Below are positions 8,624 through 17,450 of a DNA stretch of 64,000 nucleotides, in pieces (position 1 is the first letter of the stretch; each line of letters starts with the position of its first letter). A model generated the notes under the pieces. The model searched no databases, was not told where the DNA came from, and worked only from the letters and a program-made list of their open reading frames with translations. Made by a program: the position numbers and the translations under genes. Source of the stretch: Roseburia sp. 831b (GTDB lineage Bacteria > Bacillota > Clostridia > Lachnospirales > Lachnospiraceae); contig NZ_CP135163.1 in assembly GCF_001940165.2 (NCBI RefSeq), forward strand, positions 62,001 to 126,000. The letters are read 5' to 3'.

Positions 8624-8997
8624 GCTTTATTCATCTCCTGTATATGAACATATTATATCAAATTTTTTGTAACATGGTCTATATTTTTCTGAATGACACA
8701 CCTTTCTTATCGTATTGGTTTATTATGATACGATAGTTAGAAATAAATCTCTCACTTAATCTTTAATTCAATTTCCATTCCTTAACCATATCTCTATCGC
8801 TTTTTGCCTCTTATCGACTGATTATAGTATACCTTTTTATCTATACTACTCCGATCTTCTGACTTTTCATTTTTCTTCTTCCAACAGTATACCACATTTT
8901 TTCGGGGCTATTCAATTAGATAAATTACATTTTTTCTGACCCAAATTGATAAATACTCTACATTTTTTCCGACCTAATAGGGACGTAAATAAAATTT
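8624..8997. other. Gene-free AT-rich spacer with short repeats
   Basis: No convincing gene. It holds the bcp operon promoter region and three imperfect copies of ACATTTTTTC with similar surroundings, near 8892, 8928 and 8959. The last two share GATAAAT before and GACC after. Their meaning is unknown; they could be remnants of a mobile-element end. Confidence 0.5.
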
Positions 8998-9020
8998 CAG
9001 GCAGGATTATATCCTGCCTG
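8998..9020 (-). terminator. Intrinsic terminator
   Basis: Perfect 10-bp arms CAGGCAGGAT and ATCCTGCCTG with a 3-nt loop. On the minus strand they are followed by a T-rich stretch. It lies behind the debris of minus-strand genes at 9036-9361. Confidence 0.7.
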
Positions 9021-9035
9021 ATAAAGTTTATGCGT

Positions 9036-9361
9036 CTATTTCAATTTAGCTCCATCCTTAAATGCAGCACCGACACGCTCTCCTTCTATAAGTTTTTCTG
9101 GAAAAAATCATCCATTTTATCAAATGGAATTGCTTCGAGATTATCATATAAATCTGTGTGAACAGCGCATGGGATGCTCAAAAATTCCTTGTTGGCTGTA
9201 TATTTACTATCCTTAACCATATTCTCATAAGCATCTTTTCCGAAATAATAGCTATGTGCTTTATCCCCATGCATGATAAGTACGGCACTTCTAATCTCGT
9301 TACTGTATTGCAGGATTGGCTGATTCATAAATGATTCACATCCAATGCTGTTCCATCCCTG
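9036..9361 (-). pseudogene. Remnant of an alpha/beta hydrolase, 3' part
   Basis: From 9361 down to 9086 one frame reads GWNSIGCESFMNQ, SAVLIMHGDKAHSYYFGKDA and IPCAVHTDLYD, which is the C-terminal third of an alpha/beta hydrolase with the HG strand and final catalytic His. It has no N-terminal half and ends with TAG. An overlapping frame down to 9036 encodes a further short tail (ERVGAAFKDGAKLK) from another gene. Either deletion or recombination has joined several gene ends here. Confidence 0.65.
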
Positions 9362-9364
9362 TTA

Positions 9365-9487
9365 AAATATAAATGCTGGTATTATGAAACCGCTATGAAA
9401 GATGGCAACGAAGACGCTATCAATGCCATGCTGCCAGATAAACTGCCAGAGGATATTCAAAAGTTGTATGATGATAGTTGGAAGTAA
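9365..9487 (+). pseudogene. Remnant of an unknown gene, 3' end only
   Basis: A 40-codon plus-strand frame (CWYYETAMKDGNEDAINAML, then LPDKLPEDIQKLYDDSWK) reads like the acidic C terminus of a real protein. It has no start and abuts the hydrolase remnant at 9361. I do not recognise the family. Confidence 0.4.
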
Positions 9488-9542
9488 TACCGATACGCTT
9501 TCAAAAATGGTAGAAATTTTACTTTTTGCAACCCATTATACG

Positions 9543-10133
9543 TTAATGGTTCACACACTCCAGAATCATCCTCTCACACATACCATACCCAAGCTGTGAA
9601 CTGTTCAAGGAAAGCGTATAATTCCCCGCCATGCCCCATTTCTGCTCCGTATAAAAATTATAATTTGTGCTGCGCCTTTTATCGGTGTCATTCATCATTT
9701 TTACAGCATCATCCTCCGAAACACGGTACAACGCGCATATCCGCTTTATTTTTTCCGACATATCGCCATGAATAAATACATTCAGTACATCATCCCTGTC
9801 CTTTAAGATAAAGTCAGCATTTCTTCCAATAATAACGCAGCTCTCTTTTGCTGCGATATCCAAAATGACGTTTCGTTGTGCTTCATATACCATATCTTCT
9901 ATCGATTTTCCGGTGATGTCGCGCCCGGAAAAAGCATATGCAAACAAGCCTTTCTTTGGAGACAATTCAGCGTTTTCTTTAATGTATTCCGGGGAAAAGC
10001 CTGACTGCTCTGCAATTTGGGCAATGATGTCTCTGTCGTAATATTTTATGCCAAGCTTCTTTGCCACTTCTTCGCCGATAAAGCGTCCACCGCTTCCAAA
10101 CTCTCTGCTGATTGTAATAATTCTTTTTGCCAT
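9543..10133 (-). CDS. Cytidylate kinase-like protein
   Basis: A 196-residue P-loop protein of the cytidylate-kinase-like family. The nucleotide motif is REFGSGGRFIGEEVAKKLG near the N terminus. VIIGRNADFIL and the basic segment DKRRSTNYNFYT are typical. Genuine CMP kinases are longer and lie elsewhere in most genomes, so its substrate is unknown; in Clostridia this family is often encoded beside transporters. It follows the MATE gene by 13 bp on the same strand, suggesting one transcript. Confidence 0.85.
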   Translation of the reverse strand: MAKRIITISREFGSGGRFIGEEVAKKLGIKYYDRDIIAQIAEQSGFSPEYIKENAELSPKKGLFAYAFSGRDITGKSIEDMVYEAQRNVILDIAAKESCVIIGRNADFILKDRDDVLNVFIHGDMSEKIKRICALYRVSEDDAVKMMNDTDKRRSTNYNFYTEQKWGMAGNYTLSLNSSQLGYGMCERMILECVNH

Positions 10134-10146
10134 CGTTCCTTCCTCC

Positions 10147-11514
10147 TTAACGTAAATTTTCCACTTTTTTCTTACGGATTCTCTTTAAAAATACATAACC
10201 CACCAGACAAGCCACAAGCTCTGTTACCGGGAAGGCCCACCAAATCAGCGCAACTCCAGCCTGACCATTTCTGACAAACATTGAGAAAACTCCTGCCAGC
10301 GGCAATATAATTACAAGCTGTCTAAGCAGTGAAATCACGAGGGACTCGATACCGCCGTCTAATGCCTGATAAATTCCCTGATATGCCACATTGATTCCCG
10401 CAAAAATAAAACTGATAGAGATAATTCGCATAGCGCTGATAAAAAATTCTTTTGACTGTCCTGCGTTAAACAGTGTGGCAAAGGCTCCCGGAAAAATTTC
10501 TGTGATAAGGATACCGAAAATCATCAGAGCTGCGGTATAGAGCAGTCCATATTTCATACCATCCTTTATCCGTTTTTTATTTCCCATTCCATAGGCAAAT
10601 GCGATGATTGGTGTAATTGCATCTCGCAGTCCAAAGGCAAGGAACAATACAAACTGTTGGACTTTGTAAAAGAGACCGTATGCTGTCTGAGCCGATGGAT
10701 TGAATTTTAGGATAAGGTTCATCACATACACCATAATGGACATAAGTGCCTGTGCAATAATGGCCGGAAGCCCAATGGCATAAATTTCCTTGATAATTTT
10801 GCCATCCGGCTTCATGTATTTCACATCATGTTCAAACTCCTTATTCAATTTCATATGGAAAAGGAACAATACTACCGCTGATACAACCTGACCGATTACC
10901 GTGGCATACGCTGCACCCTCTACTCCCATCTTTGGAACCGGCCCGATACCATAAATCAAAATTGGGTCAAGAATAATATTTATGACCGCACCTGCGACTT
11001 GACCGATTGTGGAATAAAGGGAACGACCGGTTGCCTGCAATAATTTTTCAAACAGCGAGAAGAAAATAATCCCAAAAGAAATCACACAGCATATCTTAAG
11101 ATAGCTTGTTCCCATGGATATAACTTCCGGGTCTGCTGTCTGGGATGCGATGTATGCTTTTACTCCGAAAATTCCAAACAACAGGCACACTGCATAAATA
11201 ATCCCTCCAAGAAACAGACTGTTTCCTGCAACCTTTGCCGCTTTTTTGCTGTTGCCCTGTCCCAGAGTTCTTGCAAGAAGTGCGTTTGTTCCCACTCCGG
11301 TACCGATTCCTACTGCGACCATCAGCATCTGAACCGGAAATACCAGTGTCAGGGCATTCAGCGCTGCCTCACTTCCTTCTCTCATGTTTCCGACGAAGGC
11401 ACTGTCTACGATATTGTAAACTGCCTGCAATGCCATCGATAAAATCATGGGAATTCCCATTTGAACCATGAGCTTATTTACCGGCATCTCCTTCATTTTG
11501 TTACTTTCTGCCAT
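10147..11514 (-). CDS. MATE family multidrug/metabolite exporter
   Basis: A 455-residue membrane protein with about twelve hydrophobic helices and the MATE signatures [26 protein letters not shown] and, mid-protein, [23 protein letters not shown] proteins export cationic drugs or metabolites in exchange for Na+ or H+. The short basic C terminus ([11 protein letters not shown]) is usual. The start has GGAGG 9 nt upstream. An intrinsic terminator hairpin stands between its promoter and start codon (see separate entry). The substrate cannot be inferred. Confidence 0.93.
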   Translation of the reverse strand: MAESNKMKEMPVNKLMVQMGIPMILSMALQAVYNIVDSAFVGNMREGSEAALNALTLVFPVQMLMVAVGIGTGVGTNALLARTLGQGNSKKAAKVAGNSLFLGGIIYAVCLLFGIFGVKAYIASQTADPEVISMGTSYLKICCVISFGIIFFSLFEKLLQATGRSLYSTIGQVAGAVINIILDPILIYGIGPVPKMGVEGAAYATVIGQVVSAVVLFLFHMKLNKEFEHDVKYMKPDGKIIKEIYAIGLPAIIAQALMSIMVYVMNLILKFNPSAQTAYGLFYKVQQFVLFLAFGLRDAITPIIAFAYGMGNKKRIKDGMKYGLLYTAALMIFGILITEIFPGAFATLFNAGQSKEFFISAMRIISISFIFAGINVAYQGIYQALDGGIESLVISLLRQLVIILPLAGVFSMFVRNGQAGVALIWWAFPVTELVACLVGYVFLKRIRKKKVENLR

Positions 11515-11536
11515 CTTGAATCCTCCTTTTTTGCAT

Positions 11537-11620
11537 AAAAAGAACGAGCAGCAAAACTGGATTTACGCAATTTTGCTACTCGTTCGGGAATTATTATACT
11601 TATTAAATTAAAAAAGTCAA
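11537..11620 (-). promoter_or_regulatory. MATE promoter with a terminator hairpin in the leader
   Basis: On the minus strand TTGACT (11620-11615), a 16-bp spacer and TATAAT (11598-11593) precede arms GAACGAGTAGCAAAA (11585-11571) and TTTTGCTGCTCGTTC (11556-11542), then TTTTT. The transcript would begin almost exactly at the hairpin. Expression of the exporter therefore probably depends on read-through or on a factor that blocks the hairpin. No known riboswitch class was recognised. Confidence 0.65.
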
Positions 11621-11723
11621 ACAAAAAAATTACCTTGTTCTTCTACAAAAATACTACAGATTCTTCTTTACATCGTCTTATCGATATGGTATAACAATAC
11701 CTGTTAAAATTAATTTTCATATT

Positions 11724-11870
11724 AGCAGAGTAGAAATCTGTGCGTTAAGTGCCATGTGAACAGGGAGTTGTCACACGGACGAAAAGCAAAAGCACTGCTT
11801 TTGTTTGCGATACAGGATTCGCATCCCGCTGCTGCATAAGGATATTTACGTCTCCTCTATGCGGTTTTAG
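11724..11870 (+). ncRNA. THF riboswitch upstream of folT
   Basis: The conserved core TGCGTTAAGT (11741-11750), the strand GGGAGTTGTCACAC, and the closing GGATTCGCATCCCGCTGCT match the tetrahydrofolate riboswitch pattern, with AGCAG/CTGCT forming the terminal stem. A weaker stem GCATA...TATGC (11834-11862) followed by GGTTTTAG may be the expression platform. Folate derivatives binding here would lower transporter production. The adjacent gene encodes a folate-uptake S component, the usual partner. Confidence 0.88.
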
Positions 11871-11897
11871 GAAACTGCTAAGGAAGGAGGCTTTTTT

Positions 11898-12479
11898 ATG
11901 TTAAAATTTAAAGAATTGTATCAACACTCACTTAGGGAATTTCGCAGCACGAAAACGATTGTGCTCTGCGGAATTCTCGCTGCACTTGCCATTGTATTAA
12001 GTATGGTTGCAAGTATCCAGCTCGGACCTTATATCAAGATTGGTTTTTCCGGTCTGCCGAACCGCATTGTTGAATTTCTATTCGGTCCAGTGGTCGGATG
12101 CCTGTTTGGCGGTGCGCTCGACCTCTTAAAGTATGTCTTAAAGCCGGATGGCCCGTTTTTCTTTGGCTTTACTTTTAATGCCATGCTTTCTGGTCTTATC
12201 TACGGCACTCTTCTTTACCGCCGTCCGGTTTCTATCAAACGTATTGTGATTGCTGAGTTTCTCGTCAAACTTGTCATCAACTGTGGACTGAACACACTTT
12301 GGCTCTCCATGCTTTACGGAAAAGGTTTTATTGTACTGCTCACTCCACGCGTCATCAAAAATGTAATCATGTTGCCGATTGACAGCTTTATTTTATTTTT
12401 TGCGCTGACTTATGCAAGAAAATTTGCGGCAAGGTTTGGATTTTTCACAGTGAAATCCGGGGTAAAAGAATATCTCTAA
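11898..12479 (+). CDS. folT: ECF transporter S component, folate type
   Basis: A 193-residue integral membrane protein of the FolT family. Typical pieces are ALAIVLSM (helix 1), IKIGFSGLPNRIVEFLFGP and GGALDLLKYVLKPDGPFFFGFT, the last carrying the lineage-typical folate-pocket region. It binds folate outside and needs the shared EcfA-EcfA'-EcfT module, which is not in this window. AAGGAGG stands 8 nt before the ATG. The preceding THF riboswitch supports substrate and regulation. Confidence 0.93.
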   Translation: MLKFKELYQHSLREFRSTKTIVLCGILAALAIVLSMVASIQLGPYIKIGFSGLPNRIVEFLFGPVVGCLFGGALDLLKYVLKPDGPFFFGFTFNAMLSGLIYGTLLYRRPVSIKRIVIAEFLVKLVINCGLNTLWLSMLYGKGFIVLLTPRVIKNVIMLPIDSFILFFALTYARKFAARFGFFTVKSGVKEYL

Positions 12480-12484
12480 TGGGT

Positions 12485-12542
12485 ACCTCCTTTGTTTTAA
12501 TGATGTAGTTGGCAAACCATGCATCATTTTAACAGAGGAGGT
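12485..12542. terminator. Long inverted repeat between convergent genes
   Basis: Arms ACCTCCTTTGTTTTAATGATG and GCATCATTTTAACAGAGGAGGT pair almost completely around a short loop. It lies between the stops of folT (+) and the amylase gene (-). It probably terminates both, though the T-tracts are weak. Confidence 0.6.
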
Positions 12543-12553
12543 TCTTCTGTATG

Positions 12554-14272
12554 CTAAAGCTTGATTACCGCCGCATCAAGCCCTTCTACTTTTCCATCAA
12601 ATACGCTGTCTGTAATCAAATTGTATTTCTGTGCATACTCATTAAATTCCTTCATCCTGGTGCTGCAATTAAAAATCATGGCAATTGTCTCTTCACCATT
12701 TTTTCTAATCATAACAATTGTCTCTTCCTCATCTTTTGCGCTTATCTCAATCAATTCACCTTCTACAACGCAGGTATGTGTTTTTCGAATCTGCAAAAGC
12801 TTTTTATACCATTGAAACATCTCTTTGTCCTGGTATTCTCCATCCCAGTACATACCTCGTCTGCAATCCGGATCGTTTGCTCCCGGCATTGCAAACTCAT
12901 CTCCATAATATACCATAGGCATTCCCGGCAATAACAACTGAAAGGCTGCCGCCAGATGCTGTTTTTTCTTATTATCATTACATAGATGTAAAAATCTTGC
13001 TGTATCATGACTGTCAATCAGGTTCCACATAAGAGGATAACATTTTTTATTTAAGCGGCCCTTCAGATAGCCAAGGTTCTGTACAAACTGGCTGACATTA
13101 ATCCTGGTATCTGCAAGCAGGTCTATCATATTCAGGTAAAATGGGTAATTCATGACAGTATCCCATTCATCTCCCTCAAGGAAATCTCCTGCATAATGCC
13201 ATATTTCTCCAATTATCAGCATATCCTTCTTTACTGCCTTAATTGCCTTTCGAAAATTTTTCCAGAAAAAATGACTGATTTCATCACCTACGTCCATTCT
13301 CCATCCATCAATGTCGCATTCCTTAATCCAATAACAAGCAACATCTGTAATGTATTTTTCGACCTCAGGATTCTTCAGATTCAGCTTTGGCATTCCGCCA
13401 TAATAACCAAAACATTTGAAGTTTGGAATCTCTCCCATTTCATCTTTAGGCGGCAGTTCATCAATAAAATACCAATCCAGATATCTGGATTTTTCGCCCT
13501 TTTCCAGAATATCCTGAAATGCAAAAAAATCTCTTCCTGTATGATTGTATACCGCATCCAGAACTACTTTCATTCCACGCTCATGTGCTTTTTGTACCAG
13601 CTCCCTAAGATCCTCTGTTGTTCCAAAGGAAGGATCAACCTGATAATAATCAATGGTATCGTACTTATGGCACGAATTTGATTTAAAGATAGGTGTCATA
13701 TACAAGATGTCAATTCCCAGGTTCTCAATATAATCCAGATGTTCAATAATTCCTCTGAGATTGCCATGTAAATCGTCCATATGTGTAATCGGTGCTTTAT
13801 ACCACAGCTCCTTGTCTACTGGCTGAGACGCTGCAAAACGGGATGGAAAAATCTGATATACCACCTTGTTGGCTGCCCACTGTGGCACCTCAAACATCTC
13901 TTCCTCCCTAAGGTTCTGCGGACAGTCAAACATCCTGTCCCTGTTTGTAATACAGTCCTTATTAAATTCATAATTGCCGTAATATACCTTCTCTCCATGT
14001 GTGTCTATAAATTCAAAGAAATAGCGCAGACATATCAAATGCATCTGAAGCTGTGCTTCATAATAATCGTGGAACTGCGAAGTGGCAACCTTCTTCATAG
14101 AAATCGTCTTTCGCGTATCCTTGCGCTCCATTGGTATATACTTGTCCTCATAGTGAAGGATTATCTCCTTCATATCATCCTTTTTTACCTGCACACGGAT
14201 CACGAATACATCCTTATCAATCGCATAGCAGAACCTTTTATCCATATCATGAAAAATTGCTGAATACTCCAT
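12554..14272 (-). CDS. GH13 alpha-amylase / neopullulanase-type glycosidase
   Basis: A 572-residue cytoplasmic GH13 enzyme hydrolysing alpha-1,4 (and perhaps alpha-1,6) links in maltooligosaccharides. Residues 1-130 resemble the N-terminal beta-sandwich domain of neopullulanase/cyclomaltodextrinase (GH13_20). The barrel shows VVLDAVYNHTG, the nucleophile in DGWRMDVGDE, the acid/base in IIGEIWH, and NLIDSHDTARF. No signal peptide. The N-terminal MEYSAIFHDMDKRFCYAID and CHKYDTIDYYQVDPSFGT fit that subfamily. Transcribed alone, convergent with folT. Confidence 0.9.
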   Translation of the reverse strand: MEYSAIFHDMDKRFCYAIDKDVFVIRVQVKKDDMKEIILHYEDKYIPMERKDTRKTISMKKVATSQFHDYYEAQLQMHLICLRYFFEFIDTHGEKVYYGNYEFNKDCITNRDRMFDCPQNLREEEMFEVPQWAANKVVYQIFPSRFAASQPVDKELWYKAPITHMDDLHGNLRGIIEHLDYIENLGIDILYMTPIFKSNSCHKYDTIDYYQVDPSFGTTEDLRELVQKAHERGMKVVLDAVYNHTGRDFFAFQDILEKGEKSRYLDWYFIDELPPKDEMGEIPNFKCFGYYGGMPKLNLKNPEVEKYITDVACYWIKECDIDGWRMDVGDEISHFFWKNFRKAIKAVKKDMLIIGEIWHYAGDFLEGDEWDTVMNYPFYLNMIDLLADTRINVSQFVQNLGYLKGRLNKKCYPLMWNLIDSHDTARFLHLCNDNKKKQHLAAAFQLLLPGMPMVYYGDEFAMPGANDPDCRRGMYWDGEYQDKEMFQWYKKLLQIRKTHTCVVEGELIEISAKDEEETIVMIRKNGEETIAMIFNCSTRMKEFNEYAQKYNLITDSVFDGKVEGLDAAVIKL

Positions 14273-14394
14273 AAATTTTCCCCTTTACTTATTTCGTTTT
14301 TTTGTATTTTAACGCACTTTTTCAAACAATTCTAACACTATATCCCTGATTTTTATAACTTTTTCTACCTTCAACCCTATATTTCCAAAGAAAT

Positions 14395-14416
14395 AAGGAT
14401 GGCTGCAGCCATCCTT
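14395..14416 (-). terminator. Terminator overlapping the lipoprotein stop codon
   Basis: A perfect 22-bp palindrome, AAGGATGGCTG/CAGCCATCCTT, followed on the minus strand by TATTTCTTT. It overlaps the stop of the gene ending at 14415. Confidence 0.65.
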
Positions 14417-15278
14417 AAATATTTTTCTTTAATGTTCCAATATATTCTCCGTTACAATACACAAACGGTCCAATTTCTCCTTCTTCGCCGAAATATTCTG
14501 GTCTCAATGACAGAATATGAAGCAGCTCATCCATATTATGCACCTTTGTTGCCTGATATGGCTGTTCAAATGCAATTTTTTCTACAAATAAATAGTAGTC
14601 ACTGTATTTTATAAGAATACCGGTGTGACCTACGAAAACAACATCCGAATCCGGGTCATATATTGCTATGCTGAGAAGAGATATTCTATCACTATCTATT
14701 TGAAATCCATAATGCTGCCAGTTGTCGGAAAATGTGGTTTCCGGATGGTTTTCATCCGTAAGACTCTTTTCGCCATAGAGTGTAGTAAACATATCTCTAT
14801 TTTCTTTTATAATCTCATATCTATCCACATTATCTATCGCTTCTGTATCAAACATTAAATAGCTGCCATTATAGCTGCTTTCCATCGTTTCTGCATGAAG
14901 CAGCCCATCCAGCAAAAGAAAAGCTGTCATTCTGCAGTTACTGTCTGAATAATCATGATTCTGTTCCCAGCCATCCATACATTTTCCTGTATCTGCCCTC
15001 ATTTTTTCAGGATTAGACCACGCATCCTCCAGCTTTGCATTACTCCCTGCAGAAGCTGCAAAATCAACTACCCACTCCTGGAACACATCTACATTAGAGG
15101 CTCCCGCATCTTCCATTTCCCTGCAGACCTCTTTAATGGTATCGTTTCCGCCCATATAAGTGGCAACAGGTATCTTCTGTTTCTGTGCTGCTGTACATGC
15201 ACTTAGCATCATACTGCATAAGAGCATAACAATAGCGGATAATTGAATTATTGTTTTGATTTTATTTTGTCTTTTCAA
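14415..15278 (-). CDS. Lipoprotein, probably DUF4300
   Basis: A 287-residue secreted lipoprotein. The N terminus has a lysine/arginine start, a hydrophobic stretch and the lipobox LSAC at about residues 25-28. CRMTAFLLLDGLL, VFVGHTGILIKY and LFVEKIAFEQPYQATK recall the DUF4300 family known from streptococci and clostridia; I assign this from memory. Function unknown. It overlaps the upstream small lipoprotein gene by 17 bp, so the two are likely translated together. Confidence 0.72.
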   Translation of the reverse strand: MKRQNKIKTIIQLSAIVMLLCSMMLSACTAAQKQKIPVATYMGGNDTIKEVCREMEDAGASNVDVFQEWVVDFAASAGSNAKLEDAWSNPEKMRADTGKCMDGWEQNHDYSDSNCRMTAFLLLDGLLHAETMESSYNGSYLMFDTEAIDNVDRYEIIKENRDMFTTLYGEKSLTDENHPETTFSDNWQHYGFQIDSDRISLLSIAIYDPDSDVVFVGHTGILIKYSDYYLFVEKIAFEQPYQATKVHNMDELLHILSLRPEYFGEEGEIGPFVYCNGEYIGTLKKNI

Positions 15279-15624
15279 TAGATATTATCTCTCCCTCAAA
15301 CGGATCTACCTCAGAAATTGTTCCTGTATATTTAACAGTCACGGTATCTCCGTCGCTGATATTTTCTAAGCCTTCTGGCTTTTCTTCAAAAGTAAAACTA
15401 TACGGTGTGTCATTTTCATCTGTGACAACAAACATAAAATCTTTTATCTCATCAATCGTTCCTGTCAATTCCTTTTCTTCTGCTGTTCCTTCCTGTTTCC
15501 CGGTCTCACTATTACCCGTTGCAGCACTATCCTGCTTGGGTTCTGTCTGACCACAGCCACCTAATAATCCCATGCAAAGCATCATTCCCATTACAATTAC
15601 AATTAATTTCTTTTTCATTATCAA
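15262..15624 (-). CDS. Small secreted lipoprotein
   Basis: A 120-residue lipoprotein: signal sequence MKKKLIVIVMGMMLCMGLLG, lipobox GGC, a low-complexity Ser/Thr/Glu linker, then a small all-beta domain (LTGTIDEIKDFMFVVTDEND ... DGDTVTVKYTGTISE) resembling OB-fold-like ligand-free repeats seen in clostridial lipoproteins. No function can be assigned. Its 3' end overlaps the next lipoprotein gene, which suggests a joint surface role. Confidence 0.75.
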   Translation of the reverse strand: MIMKKKLIVIVMGMMLCMGLLGGCGQTEPKQDSAATGNSETGKQEGTAEEKELTGTIDEIKDFMFVVTDENDTPYSFTFEEKPEGLENISDGDTVTVKYTGTISEVDPFEGEIISIEKTK

Positions 15625-15823
15625 TATACCTCTTTTCTTTCTTATTAGCAGTCGTTTGGCTACCCTTTAACAGATTACCCTACTATTGGATATATGTAAA
15701 TAGTATGGTTTCAACCAAAAAAAGTATACCCAAATTATAACACAGCAAAACGATACGCACTTTTTTTCCTTAATGCAATACGATACTCTCGTTGTATTTC
15801 CTCCGCAGCTTTTCTCATGTTCT

Positions 15824-16024
15824 TTAAATGTGGAACGCATAAATCTCTTCCGGCCACTCATCTCCCTCATTTAACCCCTGCATCAATAACCAATTATCTG
15901 GCATTTCAAAGGAAATGATTTCTCCTATCTCATTTTCCAAGGTAACGAGCGCCATAAGCGGTTCGCCCGGCAAGCGCTCCTCGCATCCATAATCCACTTC
16001 GTCAATTCTTTGTATCGTCCACAT
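15824..16024 (-). CDS. Small conserved-looking acidic protein
   Basis: A 66-residue soluble protein (MWTIQRIDEVDYGCEERLPG, then a beta-rich acidic part ending EEIYAFHI). GGGGAG stands 8 nt before the ATG, and it begins 24 bp after the MFS transporter stop. Composition and ribosome site support a real gene. Function unknown. Confidence 0.68.
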   Translation of the reverse strand: MWTIQRIDEVDYGCEERLPGEPLMALVTLENEIGEIISFEMPDNWLLMQGLNEGDEWPEEIYAFHI

Positions 16025-16048
16025 CTCAAATCTCCCCTTATTTTTCTT

Positions 16049-17215
16049 TTATAAGCGGCTTTCCTGCCTAAACTTCTTACAGCTATAAGAAAATCCTATC
16101 ACTGCAACCAGGCAAAAGACTGCTCCTGCTATCATGGCGTGACTGACACTCTCATCCGCTAATTTCCCAAAAATCAAGTTCGTTGCAATTGCAACACCAT
16201 CCATCATAACAGCGTTAATGCTAAGCGCTGTGGCCCGGTTTTCGTGATGTACCTGCTCATTTTCCAAAAGGCTTACAAGCGGCAGCATCAAAGAAAATGC
16301 TACACGGACGCAAATAATAGCAAGTACCGATACCATTGCATTTGTAGAAAAAGCCAAAAACAGGCAGCACACCAGTCCTAATCCAAGTAACAGCACACCC
16401 GTTTTTCTTTTTCCAAGGCGCACGGTCAGCTTGTCAGACCAGGCTCCCGTCAATCCTGCAACCGTCATTACCGCGTATGCCCACCCTATTGCGTTATCCG
16501 TCATTCCACAACGAACATATTGCAGCTGATTCAAAAATACGGTAATGGTCTGCTGCATCTCACTAAACAGTGCAACCGAAACCAGAAAACACAACAATTC
16601 TTTTCGCCCAATCGTTTCTTTTAAGATCTGCCAGAATTCAATGACCGAACTTTTTTCCTCTTTCTCCGGTTCTTTTACCTCATCCAAAAACAGGCAAAAA
16701 ATAGTGGCGATTCCATACACAACCGCTGTTAAAAGTGCACTTAAGCGGTAATTTCCACTTAAAAACAGGCTGTACACACCAGCTGCAATCAGCATACCTG
16801 CCGTTCCTATGCTGCTGTATATTCCAAAAATTCTCTGTACTTTTGCTTCCTCACTGGATAAATAGAGAATACTTTCATCTACTCCCGACAATCCTGCTAT
16901 TACAATACTTAAAAGAATCCGTTCCAGCAAAAACATGCCAAATCCATTTGCCTCGTAAAACACTACTTTTGACAGAAAATAAAGCAGACAGCAGATAACC
17001 ATCGTATGCTTATACCCTATCTTTTCCGCAATTATGCCCCATGGGAGCTCTAACAGCACACTTAGTGCAAGCGAAATGCTTTCCATTAATGTTATCTGGA
17101 ATACACTGATTCCAGCAGCCTGACGGTACAACGTCGCAACCGCACTGTAAAAAACCATACCCTGCAAAAAGGAGATGGCATACATAATTCCTATATTCTT
17201 TTTTCTTATCATCAC
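16049..17215 (-). CDS. MFS transporter
   Basis: A 388-residue major facilitator protein with twelve hydrophobic helices. The loop 2-3 signature is present in altered form (GIIAEKIGYKHTMV), and AWSDKLTVRLGKRKTGV repeats it in the second half. Substrate is unknown; family members export drugs or sugars. It starts MIRKKNIGIMYA with ATG ATG and no strong ribosome site. A small acidic protein gene follows on the same strand. Confidence 0.88.
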   Translation of the reverse strand: MMIRKKNIGIMYAISFLQGMVFYSAVATLYRQAAGISVFQITLMESISLALSVLLELPWGIIAEKIGYKHTMVICCLLYFLSKVVFYEANGFGMFLLERILLSIVIAGLSGVDESILYLSSEEAKVQRIFGIYSSIGTAGMLIAAGVYSLFLSGNYRLSALLTAVVYGIATIFCLFLDEVKEPEKEEKSSVIEFWQILKETIGRKELLCFLVSVALFSEMQQTITVFLNQLQYVRCGMTDNAIGWAYAVMTVAGLTGAWSDKLTVRLGKRKTGVLLLGLGLVCCLFLAFSTNAMVSVLAIICVRVAFSLMLPLVSLLENEQVHHENRATALSINAVMMDGVAIATNLIFGKLADESVSHAMIAGAVFCLVAVIGFSYSCKKFRQESRL

Positions 17216-17357
17216 GTTTCGTTCCTTTCAAATTGTACACAAAGAAAGCTAAGAACTTTTCACTCTATTTGTGAATATCTTAACAATCCTACCGCTTCTC
17301 ATTCTGCTTTCTTTTACAATTTAAATGGGACGATTCATGACGTTTCCTTTCCAAAAC

Positions 17358-17414
17358 AAAAGAGGACAAATTCCTCATAGATATATTTATTTTATGACAA
17401 ACCTGTCCTCTTTT
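17358..17414. terminator. Bidirectional terminator hairpin
   Basis: Arms AAAAGAGGACA and TGTCCTCTTTT enclose a 35-nt loop. On the minus strand it follows the LCP gene stop at 17451. Confidence 0.6.
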
Positions 17415-17450
17415 CAAGTTTTTTCGTTCTATTTTGATGTAATCGATGTT

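Noticed and set aside
15667..15870. Minus-strand frame of 67 codons
   Set aside because: Overlaps the better-supported small gene at 15824-16024, has low-complexity content and no ribosome site.
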